Counted from the first letter of the stretch, positions 17,806 through 25,865 are shown. The stretch is 34,793 bases of DNA from Acidobacteriaceae bacterium (GCA_003131315.1 PKUV01000174.1:557-35349), one strand, 5' to 3'. Notes: generated by a model from the sequence alone, not told the origin. A program made the numbers and translations.

Positions 17806-18714
17806 CTATGCCCCTGCGCCCATAGCTTGCCCGCCCAAGATTTTCGTGAAGGCGTCCACAACGCCGGCGTGGAACTTCTGGCCTGCTCCCGCCACAATCT
17901 CCTGCTCGGCCTGGTGAGGCGACAGAGCTTTGCCGTCAGCACCGCTGATCAATTTCTGGTAGGCATCCGCCACAGCGAGAATGTGAGCCTCGATTGGAAC
18001 GTTGACCGAGCGCGCTCCTTGATCCTGCAAAATCTGCTGCGCGACGATGATCGGAATCACCCGCCGCAGCGAATTTCCGACGGCCTGGGCGCGCGCATCG
18101 GCCTTGCGGGGCTTGCGGAAACTCGCCACCACTTCGTCGCGGCTCATATCGGCGGCCTTGTAGAGAATGTCGTTCGTGATGCCGATCTTGCTCAGATCCC
18201 TCAGTAACACCGCCGACCGCAGCAACTCGACGCGATCCGAACCCAGGCCCATCGCCTCCGCCATTCTTGTCGACGCCTCCACCACCCGCTGGTTTTCACC
18301 TACGCCGAGCTTCTCGTTGGCCATGAAGTGTTGCAGAACCAGCAGCAGCCCGCTGAAACTTTCCCGGATGTCGGTGGTCATCGCCTGCTTGCGCTCGTAA
18401 AGTGTACCCATCACGTAGCCGACAACCACCAAAACCCCAGCCCAGATGGCAAAGTTGAACACCCGCTCCCCAGGCAACGACAGCACCCGGTGTCCGGGCA
18501 TCATGTTGTTCAGGAAGTCCAGCAGAACGACCAGGAATACGCAGGCGAAGGCGGTGAGAGTCGCGTGGCGACGTCCGAAGTAGTACGCCGAGTACAAAGT
18601 CGGCAGAAAGTAAAAGCAGAGCGCCATGGGCAGCGACTGGGCGAAGAATTGCACCGTCGCCGCAATCAGGAACAGCGATAGCAGCAGGACACTTTCCTTG
18701 GCGATTTTACTCAT
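17806..18714 (-). CDS. Membrane protein with degenerate HD-GYP domain
   Basis: The protein is 302 aa from ATG 18714 (MSKIAKESVLLL), which has GGAAATTGAAG upstream; a start at 18780 would add 22 residues. The N-terminal third is hydrophobic with about four membrane helices, followed by a short coiled linker (YERKQAMTTDIRESF). The C-terminal half follows the HD-GYP layout, but the metal-binding HD is changed. Where active enzymes have LLHDIGKIGI, this one has LLRDLSKIGI, so the His is lost. The HHE and GYP motifs expected later are absent (IPIIVAQQILQDQGARS). The terminal part (VPIEAHILAVADAYQKL, KALSPHQAEQEI) is well kept. It is therefore probably not a cyclic-di-GMP phosphodiesterase but a binding or regulatory relic. 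It is convergent with the ligase, with 18 bp between. Confidence 0.75.
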   Translation of the reverse strand: MSKIAKESVLLLSLFLIAATVQFFAQSLPMALCFYFLPTLYSAYYFGRRHATLTAFACVFLVVLLDFLNNMMPGHRVLSLPGERVFNFAIWAGVLVVVGYVMGTLYERKQAMTTDIRESFSGLLLVLQHFMANEKLGVGENQRVVEASTRMAEAMGLGSDRVELLRSAVLLRDLSKIGITNDILYKAADMSRDEVVASFRKPRKADARAQAVGNSLRRVIPIIVAQQILQDQGARSVNVPIEAHILAVADAYQKLISGADGKALSPHQAEQEIVAGAGQKFHAGVVDAFTKILGGQAMGAGA

Positions 18715-18889
18715 CTTCAATTTCCAATTTCCCGATCGTCCAGCCGTCGTTTGCGCGAGCGAGGAAACTCCTACTGCCATGTTGGAGCAATGGCGCGCCC
18801 GTGCAAAGTTACCGGGGTAATGACCTTCTTTTCAAAGTGGCACGGCGGAAATGTCAGGCACCGGACTCGATCCCACGCACCCAGGAAAC

Positions 18890-19939
18890 TCAGGCCTGCC
18901 GCAGAAAAAACCGGATCAAGCAGAAGGTCGCGGCGGACATGACCGCAGCCGCTGGAATGGTAACCAGCCAGGCCCACACAATTTGCCTCGCAACGCCCCA
19001 ACGCACCGCCGACAGCCGGTGGACAGCGCCCACGCCCACAATGGCCCCGGTAATCGTGTGCGTGGTGCTGACTGGGATTCCGGCCAGTGCAGTCGCGAAC
19101 AGAGTGATGGCCCCGGCGCTCTCGGCGCAAAAACCGCCAACCGGTTTCAGCTTCGTGATCTTCTGCCCCATAGTCCGCACGATGCGCCAACCTCCGAAAT
19201 AAGTTCCGGCAGCGATTGCGGCATGAGCGGCGAGGATGATGGGCCAGTGCAATTGTCCCCAGTTGCCGAGCATGTCTTCCTTGCTCATGAATCCGGCGGT
19301 GTAGAGAGCGCCGGCGACGATACCCATGGTTTTTTGCGCGTCGTTGCCGCCGTGTCCCAGGCTATAGCAGGCGGCCGAGAGCAGTTGCAGCTTGCGGAAC
19401 CACTTGTCGACCTGTTGCGGCGCTTTGTTCCTCAGCAGCCAATAAACGGCGACCATGAACGTGAAGCCCAGGACCAGTCCCATGATGGGCGCGACCACAA
19501 TGAAGATCAGGGTCTTGTACCACCCGGCGGCAATAATCACCGATGGAGCGGAACGCCATCCGGCATGGATTGCCTCATGCGTCATGGCGGCGCCAGCGTA
19601 TCCACCAATTAGCGCGTGCGACGAGGAAGTGGGTAGCCCCCACCACCACGTCAGCAGATCCCAGACAATGGCGCCGAACAGCGCGGCCAGCACCACGTAC
19701 TGATCCACCGCATCGAGCCGAATCATGCCGCGGCCGATCGTGTTGGCCACAGCGGTGCCCAGCAGAAAAGCGGCCAGGAAGTTGAATGCCGCCGCCCACA
19801 CGACCGCCAGCTTGGGAGAAAGAACACGCGTCGAAACAACCGTAGCGATGCTGTTGGCCGCATCGTGAAACCCATTGAAGAAGTCGAAAATCAGAGCGAC
19901 CAGAACCGTAATCACTACCAGCAGGACTTCCGCGTTCAC
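18890..19939 (-). CDS. pit: Low-affinity inorganic phosphate transporter (PiT family)
   Basis: This 349-aa integral membrane protein carries the two inverted PiT signature repeats. The first is FDFFNGFHDAANSIATVVST near the N-terminus and the second is in the C-half (GIPVSTTHTITGAIVGVGAVH). It also has GHGGNDAQKTMGI. About ten transmembrane helices are visible. The family moves phosphate as metal-phosphate with protons or sodium across the inner membrane. The DUF47 gene directly upstream on the same strand is its usual partner. The 228-bp gap between them holds repeated palindromes, which may affect readthrough. Confidence 0.92.
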   Translation of the reverse strand: MNAEVLLVVITVLVALIFDFFNGFHDAANSIATVVSTRVLSPKLAVVWAAAFNFLAAFLLGTAVANTIGRGMIRLDAVDQYVVLAALFGAIVWDLLTWWWGLPTSSSHALIGGYAGAAMTHEAIHAGWRSAPSVIIAAGWYKTLIFIVVAPIMGLVLGFTFMVAVYWLLRNKAPQQVDKWFRKLQLLSAACYSLGHGGNDAQKTMGIVAGALYTAGFMSKEDMLGNWGQLHWPIILAAHAAIAAGTYFGGWRIVRTMGQKITKLKPVGGFCAESAGAITLFATALAGIPVSTTHTITGAIVGVGAVHRLSAVRWGVARQIVWAWLVTIPAAAVMSAATFCLIRFFLRQA

Positions 19940-20057
19940 CTGGATTCGCTCCTTTGCGGCAGTGGCATCGGGATAGGGCTATCAGCTGTGGTGCAAGTGC
20001 GACTCATATCGGGGCAAGCGTTCACAGCTTGCGGAAAAATGCGCGATTCGTATCGGG

Positions 20058-20143
20058 GCATCGCTTTAGCGATACCGTATTCGTATCAGGGTATCGCTTT
20101 AGCGATACCGTAAGTCTCGCGAAATCGACGCCCCTTCAGGGGC
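20058..20143. repeat. Composite REP-like repeat: two GCATCGC/GGTATCGC palindromes plus GCCCC palindrome
   Basis: GCATCGCTTTAGCGATACC (20058-20076) and GGTATCGCTTTAGCGATACC (20090-20109) are followed by GCCCCTTCAGGGGC (20130-20143). The unit 20081-20143 matches, in inverted order, the unit at 28755-28818. A single hairpin of the same type lies at 34719-34736. Confidence 0.85.
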
Positions 20144-20167
20144 CGGGCATCACCGCGGGCGGCCAAC

Positions 20168-20782
20168 CTATGCGCTCTTCAGTACGATCGCTTCCAGTAC
20201 GTTGGCCGCGTCTTCGGCCTTGTCGGTAGCCATTTCGAGCACTTCATAGAGTTCTTTCATCTTGATCAGCTGGATGGGATCTTTCTCGTTTTCGAACAGC
20301 GCTCCAATCGCCTTGCGGCTGACTTGATCGGCTTCGTCCTCGAGCCGGTTGACTTCGTCGCAATGCTGCATCACCTTGCCATTTTTCTCGAGCAGCGAAA
20401 CGCCGCGCGCCAGTTCTTCGCTTTGCAGCACGAGGATTCCCGCCAGCTCCGCCGCCGCCGCCGTGGGCTGCGCGATTTTGTACATCACCAGGCGCGTAGC
20501 TGCCGTATTCATGAAGTCGAGAACGTCGTCGAGCGACGACGCCAGATGATGAATATCCTCGCGGTCGAAAGGCGTAATAAAACTCTGGTTCAGCTTGGTC
20601 ATGATCGCGTGGATCGCCTTGTCGCCCCGATGCTCGATGGCTTGCATCTGGTCGACCCGTGCTACCAGGTCGTGGGGATCTTCCATTATGCTGCGCAGCA
20701 AGCGGGCACCCCCGCTCATGCAGGTGGAAAGTTCGGCAAACAGATCGAAAAACTTGGTTTCGCGCGGAAGAAGACGGATCAT
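20168..20782 (-). CDS. DUF47/PhoU-like protein, PiT partner
   Basis: This 204-aa all-helical protein is of the DUF47 (PhoU-like) family. It begins MIRLLPRETKFFDLFAEL and carries the typical core HRGDKAIHAIMTKLNQSFITPFDREDIHHLASSLDDVLDF, with acidic metal-binding residues (EHRGD, DREDIHH, D/E pairs near 150). DUF47 proteins sit next to PiT genes and are thought to regulate phosphate uptake. Here it is the upstream gene of a DUF47-pit pair. About 100 bp separate it from xerC. Confidence 0.9.
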   Translation of the reverse strand: MIRLLPRETKFFDLFAELSTCMSGGARLLRSIMEDPHDLVARVDQMQAIEHRGDKAIHAIMTKLNQSFITPFDREDIHHLASSLDDVLDFMNTAATRLVMYKIAQPTAAAAELAGILVLQSEELARGVSLLEKNGKVMQHCDEVNRLEDEADQVSRKAIGALFENEKDPIQLIKMKELYEVLEMATDKAEDAANVLEAIVLKSA

Positions 20783-20885
20783 GACACCGTTAGCTGGTCA
20801 AAGGTCGGGAACTCGGTAATATCTCACGCCAGGGGAGCAACGCGCAAGGAAGCCGGTCACCTTAGTTTCGCCATCAGTTTCGCCA

Positions 20886-21818
20886 TCACTTCGCTCGCGG
20901 GTGGGTCTGATCGTAAACGTTCATCACATGCTTGACCGAGAGCTGGGTATAGCGTTGCGTGGTCGCCAGCCGCTCATGCCCGAGCAGCTCCTGGATGGCG
21001 CGCAGATCCGCTCCCTCTTCCAGCATGTGCGTGCCGAAGGCGTGACGCAGAGTATGCGGATGAACGTCGGGCGATAGTCCCCTAGCAACGGCGATTCGCT
21101 TGACGATGCGTCCCACACTGCGCGTCGTGAGCCGTCCGCCGCGCTGGTTGACGAGCAGCGCGGGCATGCCTTTCTCAGGCATCGTCTTCTTCAGCGTGTT
21201 CTTCAGAGTAACGAGCAGTTGTTGCCGCCACGGCAGGTAAACGGCAAGCGCCGCGAGCGCCGACCCTCCGAACGGCACGTAGCGTTCCTTCTTCCCTTTT
21301 CCGCGAATCAGAATGGCTTCGTTGCTAACGCCGATGTCATCGAGATTGATGCCGACCAACTCCGAGTTGCGAATGCCGCAGCCGTAGAGCAGTTCGAGCA
21401 TCAGACGATCGCGTTCCGGAAACGATGCCACCTCCGGCATTTTGCCGTCGAGCACAAAATTCATTTCCTCAATCGTCGGAACGCGCGGCAGTTTCTTCGG
21501 CAGCCGTGGCGTCGAAACCAGCTTCGCCGGATTCTGCTCGACCACGCCTTCCTGCGCCAGCCAGCGATAAAGCGACCGCACGGCGGCCAGCGCGCGGGCG
21601 ACGGAAGTCTTGCTCAATCCTTTGTCGTACAGATGCGAGAGGAAGCCGCGGATCGCGATGTGGTCAATCGTCTTCCAATCGCGCGAACCGATGTAAGCGG
21701 CAAAGTTGTCGAGATCTCCGCTGTAAGCCTTGATCGTGTGCGCCGAGGCATTGCGCTCCCGCAAGTGCCGCAGGAAATCGTCGGTAGCGCGTTCGACAAT
21801 AGTGCGAGGGTGAATCAT
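20886..21818 (-). CDS. xerC: Tyrosine recombinase XerC
   Basis: This 310-aa protein has an N-terminal SAM-like core-binding domain ([22 protein letters not shown]) and a catalytic domain. All catalytic residues are present: R ([10 protein letters not shown]), K ([11 protein letters not shown]), HxxR ([13 protein letters not shown]), H ([11 protein letters not shown]) and the nucleophile Y (QRYTQLS). The C-terminal [11 protein letters not shown] is XerC-like. XerC acts with XerD and FtsK at dif to resolve chromosome dimers. The ATG at 21816-21818 is preceded not by a ribosome-binding site but by an AT-rich repeat of ATTTGTA units. It is downstream of xerD on the same strand. Confidence 0.9.
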   Translation of the reverse strand: MIHPRTIVERATDDFLRHLRERNASAHTIKAYSGDLDNFAAYIGSRDWKTIDHIAIRGFLSHLYDKGLSKTSVARALAAVRSLYRWLAQEGVVEQNPAKLVSTPRLPKKLPRVPTIEEMNFVLDGKMPEVASFPERDRLMLELLYGCGIRNSELVGINLDDIGVSNEAILIRGKGKKERYVPFGGSALAALAVYLPWRQQLLVTLKNTLKKTMPEKGMPALLVNQRGGRLTTRSVGRIVKRIAVARGLSPDVHPHTLRHAFGTHMLEEGADLRAIQELLGHERLATTQRYTQLSVKHVMNVYDQTHPRAK

Positions 21819-21820
21819 AA

Positions 21821-21928
21821 ATTTGTAATTTGTAATTTGTAATTTGTAATTGGAAAACCAGATCGAAATCGAGACGCCGAGTGCGGCACAAGCCCGGTTT
21901 CAAATTACAAATTACCAATTACAAATTG
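21821..21928. repeat. AT-rich inverted repeat between xerD and xerC
   Basis: Four tandem ATTTGTA units (21821-21848) followed by ATTGG face an inverted set (about 21899-21928, AAATTACAAATTACCAATT). The two arms could form a long AT-rich hairpin. The xerD stop codon (21919-21921) lies inside the right arm. Confidence 0.8.
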
Positions 21929-22848
21929 TTCCTCGCTTTCGCTCGCGGATGATGTTTCGCGTACACGCTCTTCAGCCGGTCGAGCGCAACGTGCGTATAA
22001 ATCTGCGTTGTCGAAATGTCGGCGTGGCCGAGGATGGTCTGCACCGTACGCAGATCGGCGCCATTCTCCACCATATGCGTCGCGCAGGAGTGACGCAGCA
22101 TGTGCGGACTGGCATGGCGTCCCGAAGCGAGACTCGCCTTCCCGACCAACTGCCAGACGCGCTGACGTGTCAGGCGGCGGCCTCCTGTGCCCAAGAACAA
22201 GAGCGGCGAACTTCTTTTCTTAGCCATCACTTCCCTACCGTTTTTCAAGTATCGCTGTAACGCTTGCTGGGCCGGCACTCCCAGCGGCACCATGCGCTCT
22301 TTGTCGCCCTTGCCGCGCACCAGGATGTATCCCATTTCCAGCTTCAGGTCTTCGAGACGCGCGTCGGCGACTTCGGAAACTCGCACGCCCGCGGCATAGA
22401 GAAGTTCCAACATGGCGTGATCGCGGAGCGCAAGCGCCCGCCCGCGCACCGTTTCATTTTGCGGCTTCGTTTCGACCAGCATAGCCCCGACTTCGTCGCG
22501 CGTCAGAGCCTTGGGCAGCACCTTCCACTGCTTCGGCGAGTCGATGTTCAGAGTCGGATCCTTGTCGATCTTTCCATCGAGCAGCAAATGCCGATAAAGC
22601 TGCCGGATGGCCGAAAGCTTCCGTCCCACCGAGCGCCCGTCAAGTTGGTTCGAAAATAATTCCTGGATGTACTCGCGCACGTCTTCCCGCCGCGCTCCGC
22701 TCAGAACCACGTGGCGCTTCTCCAGAAACTCCGCGAACTGTGCCAGATCGCTGGCGTAAGCCGCGATCGTCAACTTCGCAGACCCGCGCTCAACCCGCAG
22801 GTAGTCGAGAAAGGCAGAGAGCGTCCGGGCGTTGGCATCCAAGGCCAT
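21919..22848 (-). CDS. xerD: Tyrosine recombinase XerD
   Basis: This 309-aa protein is a paralogue of the downstream xerC product. Catalytic residues are complete: R (YAAGVRVSEV), K (GKGDKERMVPLG), HxxR (PHMLRHSCATH), H (LGHADISTTQ), Y (QIYTHVA). The motif STTQIYTHVALDRLKSVY and end HHPRAKA are XerD-like. Its partner, the terminus site dif, is not seen here. The final residues NNL and the stop come from the AT-rich repeat. Adjacent xerD and xerC genes are uncommon in classic models, where the two are unlinked. Confidence 0.9.
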   Translation of the reverse strand: MALDANARTLSAFLDYLRVERGSAKLTIAAYASDLAQFAEFLEKRHVVLSGARREDVREYIQELFSNQLDGRSVGRKLSAIRQLYRHLLLDGKIDKDPTLNIDSPKQWKVLPKALTRDEVGAMLVETKPQNETVRGRALALRDHAMLELLYAAGVRVSEVADARLEDLKLEMGYILVRGKGDKERMVPLGVPAQQALQRYLKNGREVMAKKRSSPLLFLGTGGRRLTRQRVWQLVGKASLASGRHASPHMLRHSCATHMVENGADLRTVQTILGHADISTTQIYTHVALDRLKSVYAKHHPRAKARNNL

Positions 22849-22920
22849 GAGATGAGTATGGGATGCCAGGCAGAACCCGAAAAGTAACGAGCGGGATGCG
22901 GGCTGGATTCAGCTGCCCTC

Positions 22921-23065
22921 AGCAGGCTGCGCAGAAACTCTGATGGAAGCGTGTTTTGGGAAGGGCACGACTTCAGTCGTGCCGTTGAGTCGTTGAAAAT
23001 GTGCCGGCGCTTTAGCGCCCGAGGTGTGCTTTCTACGCCCTCGGCTAGTTTTCCCGCAGCCTGCT
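22921..23065. mobile_element. MITE-like element with 11-bp perfect terminal inverted repeats
   Basis: AGCAGGCTGCG (22921-22931) and CGCAGCCTGCT (23055-23065) are perfect inverted ends of a 145-bp unit. Inside are the palindromes GGCACGACTTCAGTCGTGCC and GGCGCTTTAGCGCC. A related copy in opposite orientation lies at 25928-26087. No transposase is encoded, so mobilisation would need one elsewhere, for example a REP-associated tyrosine transposase. Target-site duplication is not obvious. Confidence 0.75.
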
Positions 23066-23192
23066 AGTCGAGACACTAGTTATTGTCTGCGGAATATCAT
23101 ATCGCTTACAGCTACTATCAAAACGATTTATCTTTCACGTGAAACACTTTTGATCGCAAACAAAGGACTTAGTCGAGTTTCTTGCGAGCAGT
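23066..23192. other. AT-richer intergenic segment carrying a parS-like site
   Basis: This segment between the MITE-like element and the DUF72 stop has visibly lower GC than its surroundings and holds the parS-like palindrome at 23131-23146. No DnaA-box cluster was seen. Confidence 0.5.
23131..23146. promoter_or_regulatory. Candidate parS centromere site
   Basis: TCTTTCACGTGAAACA matches the bacterial parS consensus TGTTTCACGTGAAACA at 15 of 16 positions, with the central 12-bp palindrome TTTCACGTGAAA intact. parS is bound by ParB for chromosome segregation and usually clusters near the replication origin. No parA or parB gene is in this window. Confidence 0.75.
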
Positions 23193-23915
23193 CTAGCCGC
23201 TCGCCTCGACGCCCGCTCGCAGCAAATCTACCGCATACAGCACGCCCTCCGGCGTCTCTTCGTGCTTGAAGTAGGCGAAAACATCGCGGCCGGCGGCGAG
23301 ATGCGCCCGTATGCGCCCGACCATCGCTTGGCGCTCTTCGGCGGTGTAGGTAGGCTTGCGGTAGCGGTAGTAGGCGTAGTCGGCGGTGACTACGTCGGGA
23401 GTGTCGCGCTCTTCCGTTTCGGCCACGCAGAGCGCGCTGTTCCGCTCGCGCAGCGTGTCCCATGTGGCGTCGGTGAACCAGGATTCGTGGCGGAACTCAA
23501 ACGCCGCGCGCACACTTCGCGGCAAGCTTTTCAGAAACTCGGAAAGCACCGCCTGATCCGCTTTGAAATTCGGCGGCAACTGAAAGAGCAGCGGGCCAAG
23601 TCGCCCGGCATGCTCTAACCCTTTGAGCGTGCCGAGAAAGCGCGCCAGAAATTCTTCCGCGCTCTTCAACCGCTTGATGTGCGTGAGCACCTGATGCGCC
23701 TTGATGGTGAAGCGAAAATGCTCGGGCGTTTCGGCGATCCAGTTCTGGACAGTCGTCTCTTTTACCAGCTGGCGGAAGGTGTAGTTGACTTCGACGGCAT
23801 TCAGTTTCGAGGCGTAGAAGTTTAGAAATTTCTTCTGCGCAAGTTTCTCCGGATAGAAAACAGGCTTCCATGTCGGATAAGCCCATCCAGAGGTGCCAAC
23901 GTAGAGATGCGCCAT
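23193..23915 (-). CDS. DUF72 family protein (YecE-like)
   Basis: This 240-aa protein has a TIM-barrel-like fold typical of DUF72: N-terminal YVGTSGWAYPTWKPVFYPEKL, then NAVEVNYTFRQL, FRFTIKAHQVLTH, GPLLFQLPPNF, AFEFRHESWF and a final FAYFKHEETP. The family is widespread but its reaction is unknown. The start at ATG 23915 fits the family N-terminus. Its upstream region faces the divergent arsR promoter, about 157 bp away. Confidence 0.88.
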   Translation of the reverse strand: MAHLYVGTSGWAYPTWKPVFYPEKLAQKKFLNFYASKLNAVEVNYTFRQLVKETTVQNWIAETPEHFRFTIKAHQVLTHIKRLKSAEEFLARFLGTLKGLEHAGRLGPLLFQLPPNFKADQAVLSEFLKSLPRSVRAAFEFRHESWFTDATWDTLRERNSALCVAETEERDTPDVVTADYAYYRYRKPTYTAEERQAMVGRIRAHLAAGRDVFAYFKHEETPEGVLYAVDLLRAGVEASG

Positions 23916-24038
23916 ATGGTTTGCGAGCCGGGATTATACCTTGCGCCGCTTGCCCGCGGCTGAGTTCCCTTTCGTCTTCGTCTTCGTCTTCTTCTTTGGG
24001 CGCGGCCGCGCTTGAGACAGCGGCCCGGGAAGGCGCTC
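23916..24038. other. Divergent intergenic with hexanucleotide run
   Basis: On the minus strand, a repeated GAAGAC hexamer (about 23972-23996 on plus as GTCTTC) lies here. It would encode a Lys/Thr run in one frame (PKKKTKTKTK) but lacks a start. It is probably a decayed or non-coding tract. Confidence 0.3.
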
Positions 24039-24072
24039 TTGACATGATCTGTATTTCTAGTATTATCGAAAT
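24039..24072 (+). promoter_or_regulatory. arsR promoter with overlapping operator, apparently leaderless
   Basis: TTGACA (24039-24044) and TATTAT (24061-24066) are 16 bp apart, a strong match. An inverted repeat TATTTC-N10-GAAATA (24052-24073) spans the -10, a position expected for an ArsR repressor operator. The arsR ATG (24073-24075) begins 6 nt after the -10, so the transcript would start at or next to the start codon. No ribosome-binding site is seen. Confidence 0.7.
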
Positions 24073-24435
24073 ATGGTCAGCGCTACCAGTAAGGTCCAAA
24101 CGAACAGCGACCGCGTCGCCCGCTACGCCGACATGTTTTCCGCCATGGGCACCGAGCCGCGACTGCGCATCATGCAATTGCTGCTCTCCGCGCACCCCGA
24201 GGGCCTAGTGGTCAGCGAGATTCAGGACGAGCTCGAGATCCCCGGCTCCACGCTCTCTCACCATCTTGACAAGCTCAAGAATGAAGAGCTTGTGCAAGTC
24301 GAGCGCAAAGGCACGTTTCTGCGCTACACCGCCAACACCGAAGCGCTGCGCGAAATTCTGCAATTTCTCTATGCCGAGTGCTGCACCCGGAACAAGGCGC
24401 TTAAGCCGCAAGACCTCGTCCAATTCTGTAAATAG
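24073..24435 (+). CDS. arsR: ArsR-family As(III)-responsive repressor
   Basis: This 120-aa winged-helix repressor has the recognition helix region IQDELEIPGSTLSHHLDKLKNEELV and wing VERKGTFLRYT. The metal-binding thiols are not in the E. coli ArsR position (CVCDL in helix 3) but in an adjacent pair near the C-terminus (AECCTRNKAL). This is a different inducer site, like other ArsR types with C-terminal cysteines. It is the first gene of the arsenic cluster, 11 bp before arsM. It is probably autoregulated through the operator that overlaps its own promoter. Confidence 0.9.
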   Translation: MVSATSKVQTNSDRVARYADMFSAMGTEPRLRIMQLLLSAHPEGLVVSEIQDELEIPGSTLSHHLDKLKNEELVQVERKGTFLRYTANTEALREILQFLYAECCTRNKALKPQDLVQFCK

Positions 24436-24446
24436 GAGAAACGATC

Positions 24447-25307
24447 ATGCCCGATGCCAATGTCAATATTAAGGAAGTCGTAAAAGAGAAATACGGACAA
24501 GCTGCTTTGCGAGTTACGAGTGGCGGCAGCAGTTGCTGCGGAGCGGCACCGGCCAGGGAATTCTGCGATCCGATCACCGCGAATCTCTATGACGAGTCGC
24601 AGGCCCAGCAGATTCCCGAAGAGGCGATGCTGGCTTCGCTCGGATGCGGCAACCCGACGGCGCTGGCGGAGCTGAACCCCGGTGAAACTGTGCTTGATCT
24701 GGGCTCGGGCGGCGGCATCGACGTGTTGCTCGCCGCCAAGCGCGTCGGGCCGACCGGCAAAGCCTACGGCCTCGACATGACCGACGAAATGCTCGCGCTG
24801 GCAAACGAAAACAAGCGCAAGGCGGGCGCGGAGAACGTCGAATTCCTGAAGGGCGAGATCGAAAGCATCCCCCTGCCCGACAACACGGTCGATGTCATCA
24901 TTTCCAACTGCGTGATCAATCTTTCCGCCGACAAAGACCGCGTGCTGCGCGAGGCATTCCGCGTGCTCAAACCGGGCGGACGGTTCGCTGTCTCCGACCT
25001 GGTCACACGCGGCGAAATCGCCCCCGAGGTGCGTCACAGTGTGCTGGCGTGGGTTGGTTGCATCGCTGGCGCTCTGGAAGAAAACGACTATCGCGGCAAG
25101 CTCGCCGCCGCCGGCTTTGAGCAGATCGAGGTTGAACCGACGCGAATCTATCGCGTCGAGGACGCGCGCGAGTTCCTCTCCTCCGCAGGCATTGACGTGG
25201 ACGCCATCGCGGCGCAGGTCGATGAAAAGTTCATGAGCGCATTTGTGCGCGCGGTGAAACCACGTCAAACGCAAGAGGCATGCTGTGGTCCGACGGGCTG
25301 CAGTTGA
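24447..25307 (+). CDS. arsM: Arsenite S-adenosylmethionine methyltransferase
   Basis: This 286-aa cytosolic enzyme methylates As(III) to methylated, partly volatile species. The SAM-binding motif is [15 protein letters not shown] (82-96). The As-binding cysteines expected for ArsM are present at C67 (LGCGNP), C155 (SNCVINLS) and C205 (WVGCIAG), with a further C40. An N-terminal SSCCGAA pair (C30-C31) and a Cys-rich end ([10 protein letters not shown]) are extra thiols that may hold arsenite or be substrate-loading sites. GAGAAACG upstream gives a reasonable ribosome-binding site. The next gene is arsC, with a palindromic repeat between. Confidence 0.94.
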   Translation: MPDANVNIKEVVKEKYGQAALRVTSGGSSCCGAAPAREFCDPITANLYDESQAQQIPEEAMLASLGCGNPTALAELNPGETVLDLGSGGGIDVLLAAKRVGPTGKAYGLDMTDEMLALANENKRKAGAENVEFLKGEIESIPLPDNTVDVIISNCVINLSADKDRVLREAFRVLKPGGRFAVSDLVTRGEIAPEVRHSVLAWVGCIAGALEENDYRGKLAAAGFEQIEVEPTRIYRVEDAREFLSSAGIDVDAIAAQVDEKFMSAFVRAVKPRQTQEACCGPTGCS

Positions 25308-25314
25308 CGCACGG

Positions 25315-25341
25315 GAGACGCGGCAAGCCGCGTCTCTACGG
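25315..25341. repeat. GAGACGCGGC palindromic repeat
   Basis: GAGACGCGGC (25315-25324) and its complement GCCGCGTCTC (25327-25336), separated by AA, form a 10-bp hairpin followed by TACGG. Same family at 30318-30344 and 34755-34793. It lies between arsM and arsC and could slow or partly terminate transcription. Confidence 0.8.
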
Positions 25342-25373
25342 ATAGCTCGCTGAAGACGAATCGGAGATTGGGC

Positions 25374-25865
25374 ATGGAAGCTCACTACAACGTTCTGTTC
25401 CTGTGCACGGGAAACTCGGCGCGTTCCATCATGGCCGAAGCGATCCTCAACCACAAAGGAAAGCCTGTCTTCACCGCCTACAGCGCTGGAAGTCATCCCG
25501 CGGAAGCGGTTCGTCCCGAAGCTCTGAAGCAACTGGAGATGGCTCGCATCTCAGCAACCGGCCTGCGCAGTAAGAACTGGGACGAATTCTCGCGTCCCGG
25601 CGCTGCCGCGATGCACTTCGTCTTCACGGTTTGCGACAACGCCGCCAAAGAAACCTGCCCGCTGTGGCCGGGACAGCCCATGACGGCGCACTGGGGAGTT
25701 CCCGACCCCGCTGCCGTTCACGGAGACTCCGCCGAAATCGAGCGCGCCTTCCGCGACGCGTTTTTTATTCTCGACCGGCGAATCAGTCTTTTTCTCGCTC
25801 TTCCACTGGCGGCCCTCGATCGGCTCGCGCTGAAAAAAGAAGTGGATCGCATCGGGGGGCAATGA
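25374..25865 (+). CDS. arsC: Arsenate reductase, low-molecular-weight phosphatase type
   Basis: This 163-aa protein starts at ATG 25374 (CGGAG 7 nt upstream), preferred to a TTG two codons before. The phosphatase-like P-loop CTGNSAR holds C11 and R17. Two further cysteines, C87 (TVCDNA) and C95 (ETCPLW), fit the thioredoxin-coupled triad that relays a disulfide after arsenate is reduced to arsenite. It is about 25 residues longer than the Staphylococcus aureus type, with a C-terminal helical extension (REDAFF-type helix, then LPLAALDRLALKKEVDR). It supplies As(III) to the acr3 exporter and ArsM. Confidence 0.92.
   Translation: MEAHYNVLFLCTGNSARSIMAEAILNHKGKPVFTAYSAGSHPAEAVRPEALKQLEMARISATGLRSKNWDEFSRPGAAAMHFVFTVCDNAAKETCPLWPGQPMTAHWGVPDPAAVHGDSAEIERAFRDAFFILDRRISLFLALPLAALDRLALKKEVDRIGGQ

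Noticed and set aside
20886-22848. Phage integrases for the tRNA fragment at 1545
   Set aside because: Both recombinases look like housekeeping XerC and XerD, with HPRA-type ends and no excisionase or phage genes nearby.
23972-24038. Lys/Thr-rich minus-strand frame upstream of the DUF72 gene
   Set aside because: No start codon is available and an in-frame stop precedes it within the arsR promoter.
24369-25532. Minus-strand open frame of 387 codons opposite arsM and arsC
   Set aside because: It is a complement shadow; the plus-strand genes have all catalytic motifs.
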